64,000 nucleotides of DNA from Novosphingobium sp. FSW06-99 (GTDB taxonomy: Bacteria; Pseudomonadota; Alphaproteobacteria; Sphingomonadales; Sphingomonadaceae): the NCBI RefSeq assembly GCF_001519065.1, contig NZ_KQ954256.1:314547-378546 (forward strand). Reading direction: 5' to 3'. How positions within the stretch are numbered: position 1 is the stretch's first letter; each line of letters opens with the position of its first letter. The notes under the pieces are model-generated. The model did not search any database. It saw nothing but the letters and a program-made list of their open reading frames with translations, and was not told the origin of the DNA. The position numbers and the translations under genes were made by a program. This document shows positions 61,886 through 64,000 of the stretch, one piece after another.

Positions 61886-63823
61886 ATGTCCGCAACACCT
61901 GACCAGCTTCTCGATGCCGGTCTGGCGCACCATCGCGCGGGCGATCTGGCGGCAGCGGCGCGCTGTTACGGCCAGGTGCTGCAACGCGCAGATCGCCATG
62001 TCGAGGCATGGCATCTGCTCGGGCTGGTTCATGCACAGTCGGGTGACCATGCCAATGCGCTGGTGCTGATCAACCGCGCGCTGGCGCTCGATCCGCGCCA
62101 TGCCGAGGCGCATTACAACCTGGGCAACCTGCATCGCCAGATGGGCGATCTGGTGCAGGCCGCCGCCTGTTACCGCTGCGCCATCAATGCCGATGCGACA
62201 TCGGCCAAGGCGTGGAGCAATCTGGGCGCGACGCTGCGCACGCTGGGCGATACCGCAGGGGCGATCGAGGCGTGCCGCCACGCGCTGGCAATCGATCCGG
62301 GGCGGATCGAGGCGCAATACAACCTCGGCTGCGCGCTGCAGCACGCCGACCGGCTGGAAGACGCAGTGGCCGCCTATCGCGCGCTGCTGGCGCACAAGCC
62401 GCGCCATGGCGATGCACAGGCCAATCTGGGCCTCGCGCTGATGCGGCTCGATCGTCCGCGCGAGGCACTGCCCGCGCTGGAGGCGGCGGCGCGGCTATCG
62501 CCCGGGGCCGAGGCGCACATCGCCTTGTCATCGTGCCTGATCGCGTTGGGCGCCTTTGCGGCGGCGCAGGCCGCAGCCGAGACGGCGACCCGGATTGCAC
62601 CCGCCGACGCGGCGGCCTGGTTGCAACTGGGCCATGCCTTGCGCGAACTGGGACAGAATGATGCCGCCAGCACCGCCTATGCCCGCGCGCAGGCTTTGGC
62701 GCCGCACTCGGCCGATGTGGCGGTGGCGCTGGCGATCTGGCGGCAGGAAGACGGGGCCCGTGACACGGCGACGCACCTGGTGGAACAGGCCTTGGCGCAT
62801 GACCCCGATCATGCCGGGGCGTGGAGCCTGCGCGCCGGGCTGAAACAGTTTGTGCCCGACGATCCCGATCTGGCGGCAATCGCCGCGCTGGCCACACGGT
62901 TGGCCGACCGCCACGAACGCGGCGAAGACCTGATCACGATCGAATTTGCCTGGGCCAAGGTGCTGATGGACATCGGCGCAGCGGATGACGCATTCGCCGT
63001 GTTGTCGCGCGCCAACGCCCGGCATCGCGCGCGCATCGTCTATGATCCGGGCCGCGATCTGACGGAAATGGCCGCCATCGCGCAGGCCTTTCCAACCGCG
63101 CAGGCCATGGGCGATCCCGCGCTGCGCCCGATTTTCATCGTCGGCATGCCCCGGTCAGGCACCACGCTGGTCGAACAGATTCTTGGCAGCCACCCGGCGA
63201 TCCATGGCGGCGGCGAATTGAAACATCTCGATCTGGTGCTGATGGAACAGTTCGGCGGTCGGCCCGAACCACGCGATCTGGCCGCGCTCGATGCCGCAAC
63301 GCTGCAGCGGCTGGCACAGGCCTATCGCGCGCGCGCCACCGCCGATGCGCCCACCGGTCGGCGCGTGACCGACAAGATGCCGTCGAATTTCCGCCATGCG
63401 GGCCTGATCCACCGGATGTTTCCGGGCGCGCTGATCGTGCATTGCCGGCGCGCGCCGCTCGACACCTGCCTGTCGATCTATGCCACGCGGTTCGCGCAAG
63501 GACAGCATTATGGCTATGACTTGGGCGAACTTGGTGCGTACTACCGTGCCTATCGCGACTTGATGGCGCATTGGCGCGCCATTCTGCCCGCCAGCGCGCT
63601 GATCGAAGTCGATTACGAGGCCGTGGTTGACGATCTGGAAGGTCAGGCGCGGCGGCTGATCGCCGCCTGCGGCCTGCCGTGGGACGCGGCCTGCCTGGCC
63701 TTTCACCGCACCGCGCGCCCGGTGCGCACGGCCAGCGTCAACCAGGTGCGCCAGCCGCTCTACGCCACGAGCGTCGAACGCTGGCGCCCCTATGCACACC
63801 ACCTCGCCCCACTGGGCCTGTAG
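61886..63823 (+). CDS. TPR-repeat sulfotransferase
   Basis: This 645-residue protein has about eight to ten N-terminal TPR units (about residues 5-340, for example HYNLGNLHRQMGDLVQAAAC) and a C-terminal sulfotransferase domain. The PAPS 5'-phosphosulfate loop is VGMPRSGTTLVEQIL (about 420-433). The 3'-phosphate motif is RRAPLDTCLSIYATRF. The start at 61886 was preferred to a TTG ten codons upstream. In sphingomonads such proteins regularly follow TonB receptor genes, as here. Targets might be proteins or peptides held by the TPR domain; this is not known. Confidence 0.9.
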   Translation: MSATPDQLLDAGLAHHRAGDLAAAARCYGQVLQRADRHVEAWHLLGLVHAQSGDHANALVLINRALALDPRHAEAHYNLGNLHRQMGDLVQAAACYRCAINADATSAKAWSNLGATLRTLGDTAGAIEACRHALAIDPGRIEAQYNLGCALQHADRLEDAVAAYRALLAHKPRHGDAQANLGLALMRLDRPREALPALEAAARLSPGAEAHIALSSCLIALGAFAAAQAAAETATRIAPADAAAWLQLGHALRELGQNDAASTAYARAQALAPHSADVAVALAIWRQEDGARDTATHLVEQALAHDPDHAGAWSLRAGLKQFVPDDPDLAAIAALATRLADRHERGEDLITIEFAWAKVLMDIGAADDAFAVLSRANARHRARIVYDPGRDLTEMAAIAQAFPTAQAMGDPALRPIFIVGMPRSGTTLVEQILGSHPAIHGGGELKHLDLVLMEQFGGRPEPRDLAALDAATLQRLAQAYRARATADAPTGRRVTDKMPSNFRHAGLIHRMFPGALIVHCRRAPLDTCLSIYATRFAQGQHYGYDLGELGAYYRAYRDLMAHWRAILPASALIEVDYEAVVDDLEGQARRLIAACGLPWDAACLAFHRTARPVRTASVNQVRQPLYATSVERWRPYAHHLAPLGL

Positions 63824-63844
63824 TCCTCCCCGTGGCGGGGAGGA
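63824..63844. terminator. Hairpin between convergent sulfotransferase and etfA genes
   Basis: TCCTCCCC and GGGGAGGA form a perfect 8-bp stem with a 5-nt loop, starting right after the sulfotransferase stop and six bases from the etfA stop. It matches the first hairpin of repeat family 2 at 28.4 kb. No T-run is present, so it may stop transcription only weakly. Confidence 0.55.
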
Positions 63845-63849
63845 TTACG

Positions 63850-64000
63850 TTACAGCTTGCTCACCAGTTCGGGCACGGCGGTGAACAAGTCGGCCACCAG
63901 GCCCAGGTCGGCGACCTGGAAGATCGGGGCGTCTTCGTCCTTGTTGATGGCGATGATGGTCTTGCTGTCCTTCATCCCCGCCAGATGCTGGATCGCGCCC
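63850..64000 (-). CDS. etfA: Electron transfer flavoprotein alpha subunit, C-terminal part (cut by window edge)
   Basis: Reading the minus strand into a TAA stop at 63852-63850 gives about 50 residues, including [20 protein letters not shown] and [14 protein letters not shown]. These are the FAD-binding C-terminal motif of ETF alpha, which passes electrons from acyl-CoA dehydrogenases to the quinone pool. The rest lies beyond the right edge. Identity is clear though partial; etfB is expected upstream. Confidence 0.92.
   Translation of the reverse strand, partial: GAIQHLAGMKDSKTIIAINKDEDAPIFQVADLGLVADLFTAVPELVSKL

Noticed and set aside
59915..62407. An 830-codon open frame on the minus strand
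   Set aside because: It is antisense to the TonB receptor and the TPR-sulfotransferase genes and has no recognisable domain.

Overview
The window is chromosomal, GC-rich DNA from an alphaproteobacterium, most likely a member of the Sphingomonadales close to Novosphingobium or Sphingomonas. Three things point there: large TonB-dependent receptors paired with catabolic genes or with a TPR-sulfotransferase, a PopZ-like DUF2497 gene beside a TolC gene, and a CycM-like anchored cytochrome c. The left edge cuts rpmH (ribosomal protein L34) and the right edge cuts etfA. I saw no tRNA, rRNA, CRISPR array, phage or transposase gene.

Layout. 1-12 kb is mostly housekeeping: rpmH, an exported methyltransferase, a universal stress protein, a HAD phosphatase, a LysR regulator divergent from a succinyl-CoA:3-ketoacid CoA-transferase pair with a GST, a DUF983 protein, an acyltransferase, a ferredoxin, a PopZ-like protein, TolC, a PCMT-like protein and class I fumarase. 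At 11.9-14 kb lies a LytS/LytT-type two-component pair.

14-29.6 kb is the most interesting part, a catabolic island read outward from one divergent control region (22750-23105). The leftward operon encodes a TonB receptor, two paralogous 2,4'-dihydroxyacetophenone-dioxygenase-like cupins, a Rieske oxygenase, a zinc alcohol dehydrogenase, an AAHS-type transporter and a benzoylformate decarboxylase. The rightward operon encodes a UPF0261/Tm-1-like ATP-binding protein, a biotin carrier, a biotin carboxylase, a carboxyltransferase and a HAD phosphatase. Together they look like a route for aromatic compounds with a C2 or C3 keto side chain. The rightward set resembles the phosphorylation, carboxylation and dephosphorylation logic of acetovanillone catabolism, with a Tm-1-like protein where a kinase would be expected. 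A repeated motif (TTTGTATGC with an inverted half) lies at both promoters and before a quinone-oxidoreductase gene at 29.6 kb, which suggests one shared regulator encoded outside the window.

29.7-46 kb holds an exported superoxide dismutase, a spermidine-dehydrogenase-like flavoprotein, ComM, a ClpP-fold secreted protein, a CBS protein, ErpA, ExoIII, a Fur/Zur-type regulator, DXS, NnrU, a POT transporter, IHF beta, a di-haem cytochrome c and prephenate dehydratase. 46.3-52.6 kb is a tight six-gene DUF4129-DUF4350-MoxR-DUF58-SpoIIM-RDD operon. 52.8-63.8 kb holds a secreted small protein, isoaspartyl peptidase, a GNAT enzyme and an FGE-like protein, then a type III polyketide synthase operon (Cys-rich exported protein, PKS, ICMT-type methyltransferase, MFS exporter), a second TonB receptor and a TPR-sulfotransferase.

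Three families of palindromic repeats are dispersed between genes. One has a perfect 38-bp inverted repeat and lies directly after stop codons at 11.7, 34.9 and 52.6 kb.
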